This document shows positions 48,320-59,559 of a stretch of DNA of 64,000 bases, piece after piece. The stretch's first letter is position 1, and each line of letters opens with the position of its first letter. The stretch is from Ignelater luminosus (lineage: Eukaryota; Arthropoda; Insecta; Coleoptera; Elateridae). The notes beneath the pieces were generated by a model. That model saw only the letters and a program-made list of their open reading frames with translations, ran no database searches and was not told the origin of the DNA. The stretch spans positions 34,678 through 98,677 of the forward strand of contig VTPC01004399.1 in assembly GCA_011009095.1 (NCBI GenBank), in the 5' to 3' direction. The position numbers and the translations under genes were made by a program.

Positions 48320-49358
48320 TTTTAACAACGTGTATTATTTCTTCTGTATTTATTTTTAATGCAATTGATATGCATACAATCAACAAGTACTAGTAAATGA
48401 ATGGACGTCCTTTCCCTTTTCTTAATTGCCTTGTTATTTGTGAAAACGTTTGTATGTAGTTATTATGTTGACAGGATTCATATTTTTCACTTTTTTCATA
48501 AAAAAGCAATTTCTTGGGTTATTGACTCGTCTGTCTGGGATGACGCCTGTTTTCATTAAACTTTCACCATGTAACGTTACGTATATGTACTTGGACTTGG
48601 AGAAATTATAGCAGATCACAAAACAGAAATGCATTTAAGTGGGTCGTTAATAACAGAGAACGTTTACTGCATGGACACTGCATCATTTAATAGTAATAAT
48701 AATCGTGATAATTATAACGATATAAATGCAAAGATAAAATGGTTGTAATTATAAAAAATTAAGAGAGAATTAATTACTCAATTAAGATGCTAAATGATTG
48801 TTTTAAGAAAAGAGGGGGTTTATCAATTTTATATTTATTTAATTGTGACAGTTGATATGAATTAATTTTGTTTATTTAATTCATTCGAAACGGCCTGTTA
48901 TGGGGATTTATTACAAAGTTTTTTTTCATCTCTTTTTCTTTTTCTTTCTTCCTTCTCTTCATTCATTTTTAATACAAGCTCTTGTTTCTTATCCGTATTT
49001 CTTGAAATGCCTTGCAAGTCACAGCAAATGGGAAGTTTTCTGTTTGCTTTTCCCTTTTCGTTCCAGTACTTGAGAGTAGGCTAAATAATTATCAATAGAA
49101 AGAAACAAAAATTTCTTATATTAGCAACTCCCTTTGAACAATATATTGTAGGCAATGTAAGGTGTATTTTGGAACTAAGTTATCCATGACTACGCCCACA
49201 CTTAATACAGGCTAAATCATACATAGGTGCCTCTGAAAATTCTGAAGTCACTTTTACCTAAGTTTTTTTGCTGATGATAAGTTTTCAGATATAATTTGTA
49301 AAATATTGCATAAAAGGCCTTTGGTTATTCTTAAGTAATTACTTAGGGTAAACCACAT
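48320..49358. other. AT-rich spacer, nothing recognised
   Basis: No coding or TIR structures were seen. Confidence 0.4.
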
Positions 49359-49550
49359 AGTTATTGAACACGCTACAGTAATTGGACAGCAGGTTTTGTT
49401 TTCTGAAAAATAAGATTTGTGATTCAGGTATATGTTAGATTTTCCATTACAAATAAATTCAGCATGTATTCTTCACAGTTAACTAATTTACCGACCAACT
49501 CAATGCCAAAATCTGTAATTATGCAAGGTGCGTTTTAGGTCTGTCAATTT

Positions 49551-50520
49551 GAGGTTATGGTAACAGTTCGATATAGCTACCCCTAGAATTTAACTTCTAG
49601 AGTAAAAATTCAACCTCACCAATGCACGTATCTCCATTCAGTGAATCAAAAGACACTGGCAGAAGGCCTCTCCGACGCCAAACACTTAGAAATTTGAAAA
49701 AAAACTTCGAAAATCGACGAATCGAGAATACCACAACCCAATTTCCCTAAATCAGTTGGAGGACATTGACCCTGCGCATAAACGAATTCATTTATTCAAT
49801 TCGGTCCCCCCCCCCACAAGATTGGGGTGGAATTCTTGAGAAAATGATTGATTTACTACTTCTAACCTAAGCACCCCCTTGCTTCGCCTCCATCACAAGA
49901 TTAGGGTGGAATTCTTGTAAAAAATGACTGATTTACTACTTCTAACTTAGGCACCCTCTCGCTTCGCCCCCACCACTAGATTAGGGTGGAATTCTTGAAA
50001 AAGATTATTGATTTACCACTTCTAACCTAACCATCACCTCGCTTCGTCCCCATCACAAGATTAGGGTGGAATTCTTGAAAAAGATTATTGATTTACTACT
50101 TCTAACCTAACCACCACCTCGCTTCGTCCCCATCACAAGATTAGGGTGGAATTCTTGGAAAAAATTATTGTTTTACTACTTCTAACCTAACCACCCCCTT
50201 GCTTCGGCTCCCCCGCAAGATCATTTTGCGAATGACAGAAACCGTGTATAGAATTTTTCATGTTGCTGTAGAGAGTTGGTACTGTCTGCAGCAGCTGATT
50301 CACTTGCCAACTTCATTGTTTGTATCGTGCAACATAACCTCAGATGTACGTGAAAATCGTGTTTGTTTTTTGTCGGTTTCACCAAGATTGGATTAATTTT
50401 CTTTACCTCCGCACGCGGAATTGTGTTCTGTGAGTAATTCTCTACCTGCTGATACCAAAAACTTGCTCTCAAAACGGCTTTTTCTTAGGAGTAGCTATAT
50501 CGAACAATTACCGAGGTTAT
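49551..50520. mobile_element. 954-bp non-autonomous DNA transposon with TIRs, 8-bp target duplication and internal minisatellite
   Basis: GAGGTTAT at 49551-49558 recurs exactly at 50513-50520. The enclosed element 49559-50512 begins GGTAACAGTTCGATATAGC and its other end, inverted, begins GGTAATTGTTCGATATAGC. Matching continues through TACYCCTA with a few mismatches (about 26 of 29). No transposase is encoded. Ends starting GG plus 8-bp duplications occur in Merlin elements, while 8-bp duplications alone also fit hAT or P. The centre is an 80-bp tandem repeat. Confidence 0.88.
49810..50220 (+). repeat. Five-copy minisatellite, 80-bp period
   Basis: The anchor ATTAGGGTGGAATTCTTG (first copy ATTGGGG...) begins at 49821, 49900, 49980, 50060 and 50140, giving spacings of 79, 80, 80 and 80. 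A CTTCTAACCTAACCACC-type block and a C-rich CGCTTCG block follow in each unit. The array lies wholly inside the TIR element. Confidence 0.97.
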
Positions 50521-50685
50521 TTCTAAACGTTTTGTTTAACGGTCACGTGAAGTTACGTTGACAGTGCCTAAACTTGTGCTTATTCATTTGCAGTTTTTTT
50601 TATATCAGCTTGAAGGGTAAGTTTGGTGGATCATTTTCTGTAGTAATTTACTGCAATTAACTAATATTTGAGATGTAAAAACAGT

Positions 50686-50854
50686 TGTCCAATAACTATA
50701 AGGATAAAATGTTGAGAATGCAGTTATTGGACAGCTGCCCAATAGCTGCATTTTGGGACTGCTCGTTTTACCTCATTTTAAATTATATATGTACATCTTT
50801 TAATTTTTGCGATATTTGTACTCTATTGGACGAGGACGAGGATGTCCAATAACT
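50686..50854. repeat. Repeated TGTCCAATAACT 12-mer near the pogo transposase start
   Basis: Exact copies lie at 50686-50697 (plus), 50722-50733 (minus) and 50843-50854 (plus). Versions with one mismatch lie at 49359-49370 and 49377-49388 (minus), on the other side of the TIR element. They look like subterminal transposase-binding repeats of the pogo-type element, which the TIR element may have split. Confidence 0.55.
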
Positions 50855-50973
50855 AGACAGTGTCCAACATTCACTTTATTTTTAAATTTTGACATTAAAG
50901 TCGCATTTTAGTCAGGCTACGTATAGGCTAGGTACCATATCTTACATAATTTATAGATCGGGGTGGCAGAAGT

Positions 50974-52140
50974 ATGCCTAAAAACGCAACTACAGTATCA
51001 AATTCGTCGATCAAGCTTGTTGAAGGGGTTAAAAACGGTTTGTCATTTACAGCTGCGGCTACAGAATATGGCATTCCAAAATCTACAATTATATACAAAG
51101 ATTCGGGGCATCGCGAGTCCTTTGGGCCTCCTCCCGTGTTGAATGTTGAAGAGGAAAATAATTTAACTAGGTACGCAAGCAAAGACCTTTCATATTAAAT
51201 TATTTCACTACATTTTTCTGTATACTTAATACAGGTCGATACTAGACTTAGCCAACAAAGGTTTCCTACGGAAAAAGATGACATTTTAGCTAGTGTGCAA
51301 AAATGTCTTATTGATAACCCTAGAAAAAAAAACCCGTTTAAAAATAATACATTTGGAGATAGCTGGTTAAAGATAATAAATTTACGAATGGGATTAAGAA
51401 GCAGTTTGTAAGAATTTTTTAACCTTGATAGGCTTTTCTCAAGAGACACAATGATATCGCTGATAGAACAAGCGAGGTAGTGACTACTGCAAGTTCGTGT
51501 GTAAGCGAGAAAGATATAAGGAAGTGGTTTGCAGAAATAGAAGCTTACTTAGAAGCAGCTGCTCTTCAAGCAGTTTATAACGGCGATGAGATGGGATTTC
51601 AAATTTGCCCCAAGAGTAGTCGAGTATTTGCTGAAAATGGATCAAAATTTTTACAATATTGAGCATGGTTCCTCCAAAGAAAGTATCACCGTCATGTTCA
51701 CGATTGCTAACTCAGTCAAACGTTCGTGGGGAATAGGACGCAGTGATAACGGGTATGAATACATCGCCAATGTTTTTCATTCACATCTAGTATAAAACGG
51801 CATTTCTTTTTCAGATATTCTTTTCGTAGATGCGCATAGGTCCCACCTTACATATAATTTAAGCGTTTTGTTTAACAAACTTCAGATCGAATTAATTGCT
51901 CTCTACCCAAATGCCACACGCATGCTACAACCGGCGGATGTGGCAGCGTTCAGGCCATTTAAAATTATGTGGCACAACAGTGTTAAAGAATGGCAAACGA
52001 AAAATCCTGGGCTGGTTTTGAATAAGCAATCCTTTCCTTCATTACTGCAAGATGTTGTAGACAAAGCCGTAAAGCCTGAAATACTAGTTAACGAGTTTGG
52101 TAGAAATCAAGGCTTACTAAACGATAGTATTAACCTTTAA
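50974..52140 (+). pseudogene. Pogo/Jerky-type transposase (CENP-B-like HTH and DDE_1)
   Basis: ATG 50974 opens a psq-type helix-turn-helix (VEGVKNGLSFTAAATEYGIPKSTI). A possible 64-base intron (GTACGC at 51171 to ACAG at 51234) precedes an ILDLANKGF block. The DDE_1 core follows: NGDEMGFQICPKS with the first Asp, ILFVDAHRSHL with the second (about 51820), and MLQPADVAAFRPF with the third (about 51930), ending SINL at 52140. Stops at about 51418 and 51661 and several shifts break the frame, including a missing C near 51262. Terminal inverted repeats were not located. It is a transposon fossil; nothing suggests domestication. Confidence 0.85.
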
Positions 52141-53776
52141 CCTTTGCGTTCAGATTCAAATTATCTCTGAACCATCCGGGATGATTATTTCTCATTTTTG
52201 TTTTAATACTTCAGAACTTATTTTCCAATCACTTCAACTTTAATACTCATTCATGGTTTATTCTATTTGTATTTACAAATTATCCTAGGATTCATTTTCC
52301 ACGCAACTAAAGGCTATTACAAACAGTCTAGGATTCTAAGAAAAGCCTTTTAAAGCATCTAATTCTGTAACATTTAAGAATATCAAATTCTGTCACATCG
52401 ACCTTTTCAAGCCCCTGCTCCTCTAGGCATTGAAAATATAGGCATTTGTGACATTGTTTTGAATGTCTATGAAAGTTAGGCGTAAATCTATCTTTTTTCT
52501 GTGAATTCAATGGACTTCTTGACGTATTTCAAGTATTAAATTTAAGTTTCGTTCAAAGACAACATATTAAAATTAAAATGTATTCAATAAATTGTTTTAT
52601 GTTTCTTTCCGTTGTTGGGTAAATCAATTTTTCGTTGTGAGGACGTTTTATTTAGGCTTCATCTATGAAATTCGATACGTAATTTTCGTTGTTTTATCGT
52701 CAAAACGTCCCTTATTTTAGTTTAGAATTGTCCATGGATCTTTAGTGTATTTCCATGTCATTATAAATTCAAGAAATCTATGTTTATATTTGGGTCTTGT
52801 TTATAAGAATGAATTTTTGCTGTGTTCAGATTTGCGTCTGGATGAAAGGCCGTTTCACATTAAAGAAGTAAGGTCTGGTATTTCTTCACTCTTCATGTAT
52901 CGCCGTGTATTTCATTTCATAATGTAGTGTATATCCGGTTTCATTATTATTTCTGAATCATTTTATGCGTTAAGAATGTTAGGGTCGTTCGAGGAGAGTC
53001 AGTTTAGCTATCGGTGAGGAAGGTCGCTTCTTCCTCAAGACCGAAGTGCCCGCCTGGCTTGTCTGTTTAAAAGTTTAACATCTACCGTGAATTCATCTCC
53101 TAAGTTTTTCGTATCGTAAGTGTTTTCGAAGGCTGTTTTTGAAAACACAGTAACGACCCTCTTGGTCGGATTAAAAAATTTCGGAGTTCACGTGTAGTAG
53201 AAAGTATTTTTCCTGTTTAATCTTGTTTCCTTATTTTTGTATCGTTAAATAGCTATTGTCAACGTAGTTGGGATCGTATTGTTACAGCAAGCCAAGTGGG
53301 ATTTTGCCGTCGCTTATAGAGTATTTTATCACCCCGTAAGGGAATGGAGAATTTTCTGTTTCGTTTTTAAAGATATTCCGAGTGGTAATTATGAAGTCAG
53401 CCAAGATCTTCAGTTATGTTTAGCGTATCTTTTACCGTTTGTAAGGTATGAATTTATCTTGGATGGATTCATCGCACCTTTGACGTCGTCTGATGGAAAT
53501 GGTATCCTCTCTTCCGACTAAGAATTAAAGTTTGTGTTGTGCTAAGTAAAATGCAAGATATGTGCTTTAAAAGTTTTTATGTGGCAGTAATGATGCGAGT
53601 TACTGCTTTTTCGTTGCCTGATGTTCATATGGTTAGCTGCGATTCTGGAACGCAAGGAATTCTTATTAAAGTAAGATTTATGCTTATGCAGTAATTACTT
53701 TTGTTTGTATCGTAGCGAGTCTTTTTATGATTATCGATGGACAAATTCATAATTGAATATTGTAATATATAATAAC
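52141..53776. other. Spacer with a short unidentified open frame
   Basis: An 80-codon frame at 53279-53521 (KWDFAVAYRVFYHPVREW...) is not low-complexity but matches nothing I know. A GC-richer patch at 52980-53090 precedes it. It may be part of an unrecognised repeat. Confidence 0.3.
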
Positions 53777-54063
53777 ACAGGGTGTTGTTTTAGAAGGAGT
53801 CCATATAGAGGGTGTCAGCCTACGAAAACCTTTCTGAGCTGGTTTATGGTTCTCTTTTGACTTACAGCTTCTGGCACCCTTAATCTTTACCATTTTTAAG
53901 ACATATCTAGAGTTTTTGTGAGTGTAATTTATATCTTTTCGTTTAAGGTAAGTTTAACCTGACCCACGCCCATCTTCGGCTTGGAGTTACGGGATTGAAC
54001 ATCTTTCGTCATCCGTAATGGGCATTAGGCTTCTTTTTCAGGTCTTTCTTGTTACAAATCTTT
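53777..54063 (+). repeat. Dispersed repeat family R1, copy 2
   Basis: Aligns with 12619-12914 in the same orientation. It shares ACAGGGTGTTGTTTT, GGTAAGTTTA, TACGGGATTGAACATCTT and CATCCGTAATG, with indels between. Confidence 0.65.
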
Positions 54064-54906
54064 ATCGACAAATCCAGTAACGCCGTAAAAGATTTTCTTG
54101 GAGAAAGCACTACTGGAAACTAGAACAGTGTAAAAGAAAGAAATCTAAATATATCAAGTTTTGTTGAGACAGATTTATGAGAAAGATACTAATGAGACTG
54201 GGGAAGAAACGCTTAAGCTTCTACTTAGAACTTACACATACTGCATATCAACAAAGTATCAGCACGGCCAAAGCATGCTCAGAGCTAAAGGCAAGACTAG
54301 TAAAGAGGACTACTTTGCCTATAATAAATCTCAGAAAACTAAAGAAGGCAATGAATAGACTACATTAAGGTAAATAGATGCCATTCTATATCATATCATA
54401 TCATCTACGAACCAAATGAATTCGAATAGATTGAAAATCAAGCAGAAATGAAGACAAGAAACGGGAAACAAACTACATTCCAACACCGTACTTCAATGAT
54501 TAAATAGAGAAAAATATTTGAACGGCATTAATCTTCATCCTGTTTAGGTTAAGTAAGGAAAATGTAAAAAATAATGATAAAGATTGATACTAATTAGCAA
54601 AGCCAGATTCTTCAAGATACAAACTTTCTTAGGTACAGCTATCAGATTTTCAGCCAAGCGAAGTAAGATTTACCAAGCCGCGTTTAATCGTTATCTAGAT
54701 ATTGCACCTTAATATTTTTCTCTATGTAGAAAGAGAATTGCAATCAAACTGAACATCATCAGAATGAGCGTAAAAGGATTGGAACTAGCGGACTAAGAAA
54801 GAACTCCGTAATAATGTATTGTGGTACTTAGATAGCCTATTCAAAAGAATCCCTATCATACTGGAAATTATGAATTATCATAAAATGATACCAAATGAAA
54901 CGCCTA
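54064..54906. other. AT-rich spacer, nothing recognised
   Basis: Two overlapping short frames at 54161-54368 have Lys/Thr-rich content and no known motif. Confidence 0.35.
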
Positions 54907-55747
54907 GTTTGGTCATAAGTTCTGTCCCAAATTAAATCAATACAAAATAAAACAAATGAGACCAGGATACCAATATTTTATTAGAAAATAAACCGTATAG
55001 ACTTGTTAACCCGTTGATTCTAATCTTGATACGCTCTAGATAAAAATGAACTTGAGTGGTGCCCAAGTAAGAAACTTCCAGTCAAACCATGACGGATACC
55101 AGATGATGACCTCAATGCACGAGAGACCTTTACCTCTCTGAGCGTACACCATACCATTTTTCCCGTTTAGATGTTCTTCAATTTAAGAATTTTTCTTCTG
55201 TAAAAAAACCTTTACAGTGCCTGTTGTCTACGGCCGGTGCACAAGCAACTTTATTCTTCTTTCCTTAATTTTTTTCTAAACGTGGAGTAAGCAGCTAACT
55301 TCTTTTTCTTTGATAGATGCACAGTTTGAGGTTTTGTTTAATCATTCTAATTAAGGTTTCTCTCTTGTCAACTTCATCAGAGCCACCAGTTTATATTTTT
55401 TGCTGAGTTTACGTTGAATTCGGGCCTTAACGACTTTTAAGCCTGCTGGTGTTGGTGGTGGCACAGAGCGACTTTGGTCAGCACGCGCTTTGTCAGCAAC
55501 AGAGGAGGCTTCAGTCTATAGCTTAATGATGCGATAAATAGATTTTTGCGTCATGTTTAAATTTTCGCAACAATTTAAAAATCGTTGTTGGTATATGACG
55601 ACATTTTTGTAACTCGATAATCCCGATACGGTCTTTTTTTACTCTATTTCATTATTATTGACAACTTTACCACAAAACTCTTGACACTTTTACATTCAAC
55701 AATGCTAAACTACAAATAAAGTTCTGAGACATAACTGATAGCCAGAC
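54907..55747 (-). mobile_element. Degenerate Tc1/mariner-type relic with TIRs, 841 bp
   Basis: The left end GTTTGGTCATAAGTTCTG and the inverted right end GTCTGGCTATCAGTTATG match at roughly 18 of 23 positions over the TIR, with TA at 54905-54906 and 55748-55749. The minus strand shows transposase fragments: an N-terminal HTH region (QRFLNCCENLNMTQKSIYRII, about 55540-55600), a PPTPAGLKVVKARIQRKLS segment (about 55400-55460) and an IEEHLNGKNGMVYAQRGKG segment (about 55140-55200), similar to the strand after the first catalytic Asp in IS630/Tc families. Heavily decayed and shortened. Confidence 0.6.
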
Positions 55748-55749
55748 TA

Positions 55750-57253
55750 GTTGAATTGGTTGATTCTAAAGTAAATATCAAATATCGAGTTTATAAAACT
55801 GAAGCTTACAGTTCGTAAAACTTTTAGAGAATTTTATCGCCTTGGTGTATAGAAGATCTTAACAGATTTGTCAAATAGGCTGCCTAAGTTTGGAGTTTCA
55901 GAATTTGTTTTAATTTAAACAGAATTGTCACAAATAATCAGAAAGCTAGTTTTCTTTTGTTTAAATTTTTTTTAATCTAAAAAAAGTAATTTTCTAAATT
56001 ACAACAAAATTAATTATTTTATACTTTCCTATTTAGTATTTAAAATAAACGAGTGTGCACATTTTTCAAAATTAAATAGTGAAGAACTATAAAGGCAGAG
56101 TATTAGAAATATGAAGAAGCACTGATTTGAAACAGCTCATAACATCAAAGGCTTTATATAAAATTATAATAATTTGTATTTGGACACACAATACTAAATC
56201 AAATCTTTTATACCAGTTATTTCTTGTTTAGTCTTGCAAATAAAACCTACTTACCATTAGTGAGCAGCAAAAGAAGTGATGTAGACAAAGGTGTTAAGTG
56301 GGTTGTCAACATTTAGGTTTCCATATAAAGAGATACCAATTTACTTTTCAGAAATTCAAGTTTACATGAAGTAGTGCTCCTGTTACATTTTGTAAACAAG
56401 AAGTTACTGAAAGCCATCGAGTATCAAAAAATAACACGCATAAATAAATTGTTAATTCGTCTGAAATAATGGAAAAAGTTGAATCGCATTTGAGATAATT
56501 TCAATTTTGTGTTATATCTTAGGTACACCAGCAAATTCCAATTAACTTCTCCGGAAATTTTAATTAAAAGTGGAATTGATCGTTAATTGGTGTTTAATTA
56601 AAAATGACTCACACTTTTTCCGTGCAACTTTCTGCGTTTACTGCAAGTTTGCAAAACATTAATTATGTAATTATGCAAAGTTACTAATTAACATACACTT
56701 CTGTAGAGTAAACGGTGATAATTTATTTCTATTAAGTATGCTTTTAAAGGCAAAGGATCATATTTATAGGACAAATTAAATTCGGTATGTAATTCAGAAA
56801 CTAGAACAGCACAGAAAAGTCGATATATTAATGTAATTTGGAAAATCAATGCGATGAAGTTGTGAGAATCCTGGTAAGATAACTTCTTTAATTATACAAC
56901 AGGTTGGATAGCATATTTTTGCTTAGATCAAACAAATAAGTTTGAATGTTCATTTCATATGTTAAAACATTTGATCTGAACATTCCATTCAGGTGATTCT
57001 TGTGGAAAATAAACATTTTTAGTTTACACTGCAAATTGCAAGTAATTCTAGTTCAAGACCGTGCTAGATTTTCAAAGATTCTTTTTTAACGAACTAAACT
57101 GTAGTTAACATTCTATTTATTATTGTGTTTATATTAAAATGTGTCTGTACAGTCAGAGTTTTGCAAACTCGTTATGATAGCAAAGCGTGTTTCAACTCGT
57201 TACAAAAACAACAAAGGGATAATACCCATTAATGTTTCTTTGTAATATTAATA
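55750..57253. other. AT-rich spacer, nothing recognised
   Basis: No usable open frames, repeats or RNA genes were seen. Confidence 0.45.
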
Positions 57254-57255
57254 TA

Positions 57256-58540
57256 CGAGGGTGGTCTGAAAAGTTTCCGACCTAACAAAGATACAAGACA
57301 TTTTTTCTGAAAATTTTTTTTTATTTTTCAACTTGTAACTCTACACACTTCTCCCAGCGATGCTCCCATCTCTGTAACTCGTCCAAATAGTACTCGGCAT
57401 TTTTTTCTGTAAAATAATTGTTTACGAAGGTGATTGCCTCTTCATTTGACGAAAATCTTTGTCCTCCTAGCGCAATTTTTAGATGAGGGAACAAAAAGAA
57501 GTCGCTTGGGGCTAGATTTGGTGAATAAGGCGGATGGTCACGCAGTTCAAACCGTAATTCGTGGATTTTCGCCATGGCAACCGCTGAGGTGTTAGACGGT
57601 GCGTTGTCTTGGTGAAACAGGATTTTCTTTTTCTGCAAATGTGGCCGTTTTTTCGCAAGTTCTGCCTTCAGCTTGTCAAGTAATGATGCATAGTATGCTC
57701 CTGTAATGGTTTTTTCCTTTTTGAAGATAATCGATTAAAATAACTCCATGACTATCCCAAAAAACAATCGCCATCACTTTCCCAGCCGAAAAAACAGTTT
57801 TTGCTTTTTTTGGAGCCGATTCCCCCTTTGCAGTCCACTGTTTGGACTGTATTTTTGTTTCGGGTGTATAATGGTGTATCCAAGTTTCATCTACAGTAAT
57901 TAATCGGCGTCAAAACTCGGATTTAATTCGCCTAAACTGCGCCAAAAGAGCGTTGGAAATATTCATTCGAACACGTTTTTGGTCTAACGTGAGCAAACGC
58001 GGCACCCAACGCGCGGACAGCTTTCTCATGCCTAAATGTTGATTTAATATGTGACAAACACGTTCTTTTGACATGTTCATAACCTCTGCTATCTCTCTCA
58101 CTTTAATTCGGCGGTCGTCTAGCACCATTTGGTGAACTTTGGCGATGTTTTCGTCGGTAGTTGCAGTTTTTGGACGTCCCGAACGTTCATCGTCTCCCAA
58201 GCTCTTACGACCACGTTTAAATTCAGCAGCCCAAACTTTCACTGTGGTAAATGATGGTGCAGAGTCCCCATACACAGAATCCAACTCATCTTTTATTTGC
58301 GAAGGCGTATTGCCTTTCAAAAACAAATATTTAATGACAGCTCGATACTCGATTTTGTCCATTTTTATAAAAAAACTCACATCAACTCACTCAAACGACT
58401 GTTACATAAAAACTGCGCGTCCAAAATGGCTGAAACTTTGGTGAGTAACTGTCAACAGATGAACAACGAAATTCAGTAGCTTTTATTTACGAGTGCTGCC
58501 ATCTTCACGTTGAGGTCGGAAACTTTTCAGACCACCCTCG
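57256..58540 (-). mobile_element. Nearly intact DD34D mariner, 1,285 bp
   Basis: Perfect 28-bp inverted repeats begin CGAGGGTGGTCTGAAAAG at both ends, with TA at 57254-57255 and 58541-58542. The transposase occupies the minus strand. The TIR starts with the same CGAGGGT as the deleted mariner at 1335-2219 but differs after that, so the two are related, separate families. Confidence 0.94.
57321..58362 (-). pseudogene. DD34D mariner transposase with one stop and one frameshift
   Basis: The preferred start is MDKIEYRAVIKYLFLKG (ATG at 58362). The HTH region carries YGDSAPSFTTV and DDERSGRPKTA. The linker WVPRLL is followed by LITVDETWIHHYTP (first Asp, about 57870-57890), LFHQDNAPSNTS (second Asp) and YSPNLAPSDFFLF (third Asp), with 34 residues between the last two by my count. 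A TGA at about 57910-57912 interrupts the frame just before the first Asp, and a run of six A near 57700 instead of five shifts it. Otherwise about 345 residues would be open. A recent insertion that died by two lesions. Confidence 0.92.
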
Positions 58541-58542
58541 TA

Positions 58543-59555
58543 TTTAACACCTACAGTGTCATGGTGGGTATAAGTTATCCACCGCACCAGAGTAAAAAAA
58601 CGGTACCTACAAGAGCCGTTATGGACAACACATCACTCCGGGCACTTTCAGTTAGGTCGCTTTCTCTACATTTTGTTTTTAACTCAAGAAACTCGCGGTC
58701 TGTGTGCAGACTACCATTTTCTGTCCTGAAGTAGAGGGATGAAAAAAGGCATATGGATTTCAAGCAGTTTGAGGCGACCCTACGCCCAAGGTCTACAATT
58801 ATTAGCCTGCGCAGATCGGAAACCAGGAACACAAAAGATCAAGATGTTGTGTGACTCAACTGACTCGGTGAGTTATAAACTGTGATAAAGATAATGCGTA
58901 CAGAAGTACAATAGAACGTTTTAATTATTCTCAATAACCTAGAAGAAAATCTTACTATAAACTTCAAAAACTACGAAAATGGAAATTCTTTGTCAGCTCT
59001 GAAAACTGCTTGGTGCCTCCATTGACAATGGGGAAATTCTTTTTGATAGTTACTATGCACAGACTACTGTGGAAATGAACACTCCAAGCGGGGTTTCGAT
59101 ACCTAACAAAAGCCCCCATCTCACCCAACTCTTACACGCTCCTATGAAACCAAATTCGAACTTGGTTAGCTTAGAATAATGGCAGGACATCCCCAAGAAC
59201 AGCCCTTCTACTCAAATTCATTAATTCCGACACCACGGTCTGACCTGCGTCATCGTTCTTCTATTGGGTATGGAGGGACGGTGCAGAGATCCTGTTGGGC
59301 CCCAGAGAGATGATATAAACACTATCCATCAAAATCAGGTGGAGAGTCTTCAAGTTCTAGAAAATGGCTGTACTCAAAGATAGCCTGCTTTTTCCCTTTA
59401 ACCTCTTCATTCTCCGAACATAAACGGTGGTTAGTGAAAACCTACCCATGGATCAGTGTAAAGCCACATTTCAGGCAAACAAGCCAGGCTTGATGGACAA
59501 CAACTTCTACTGTGACTAATATAGAAGAAAAGTACCTTACTAGCCGTGATCGTTA
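58543..59555. other. Spacer of moderate GC, unidentified
   Basis: Frames such as 58575-58832 (minus) and a plus-strand stretch near 59030-59180 (FDSYYAQTTVEMNTPSGVS...) look less random than the surrounding AT-rich DNA but match nothing I can name. Possibly the 5' part of the LINE that follows or an older insertion. Confidence 0.3.
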
Positions 59556-59559
59556 AACG

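Noticed and set aside
49810..50220. Regular repeats as a CRISPR array
   Set aside because: The whole 80-bp unit is repeated with no unique spacers, and the context is a eukaryotic transposon.
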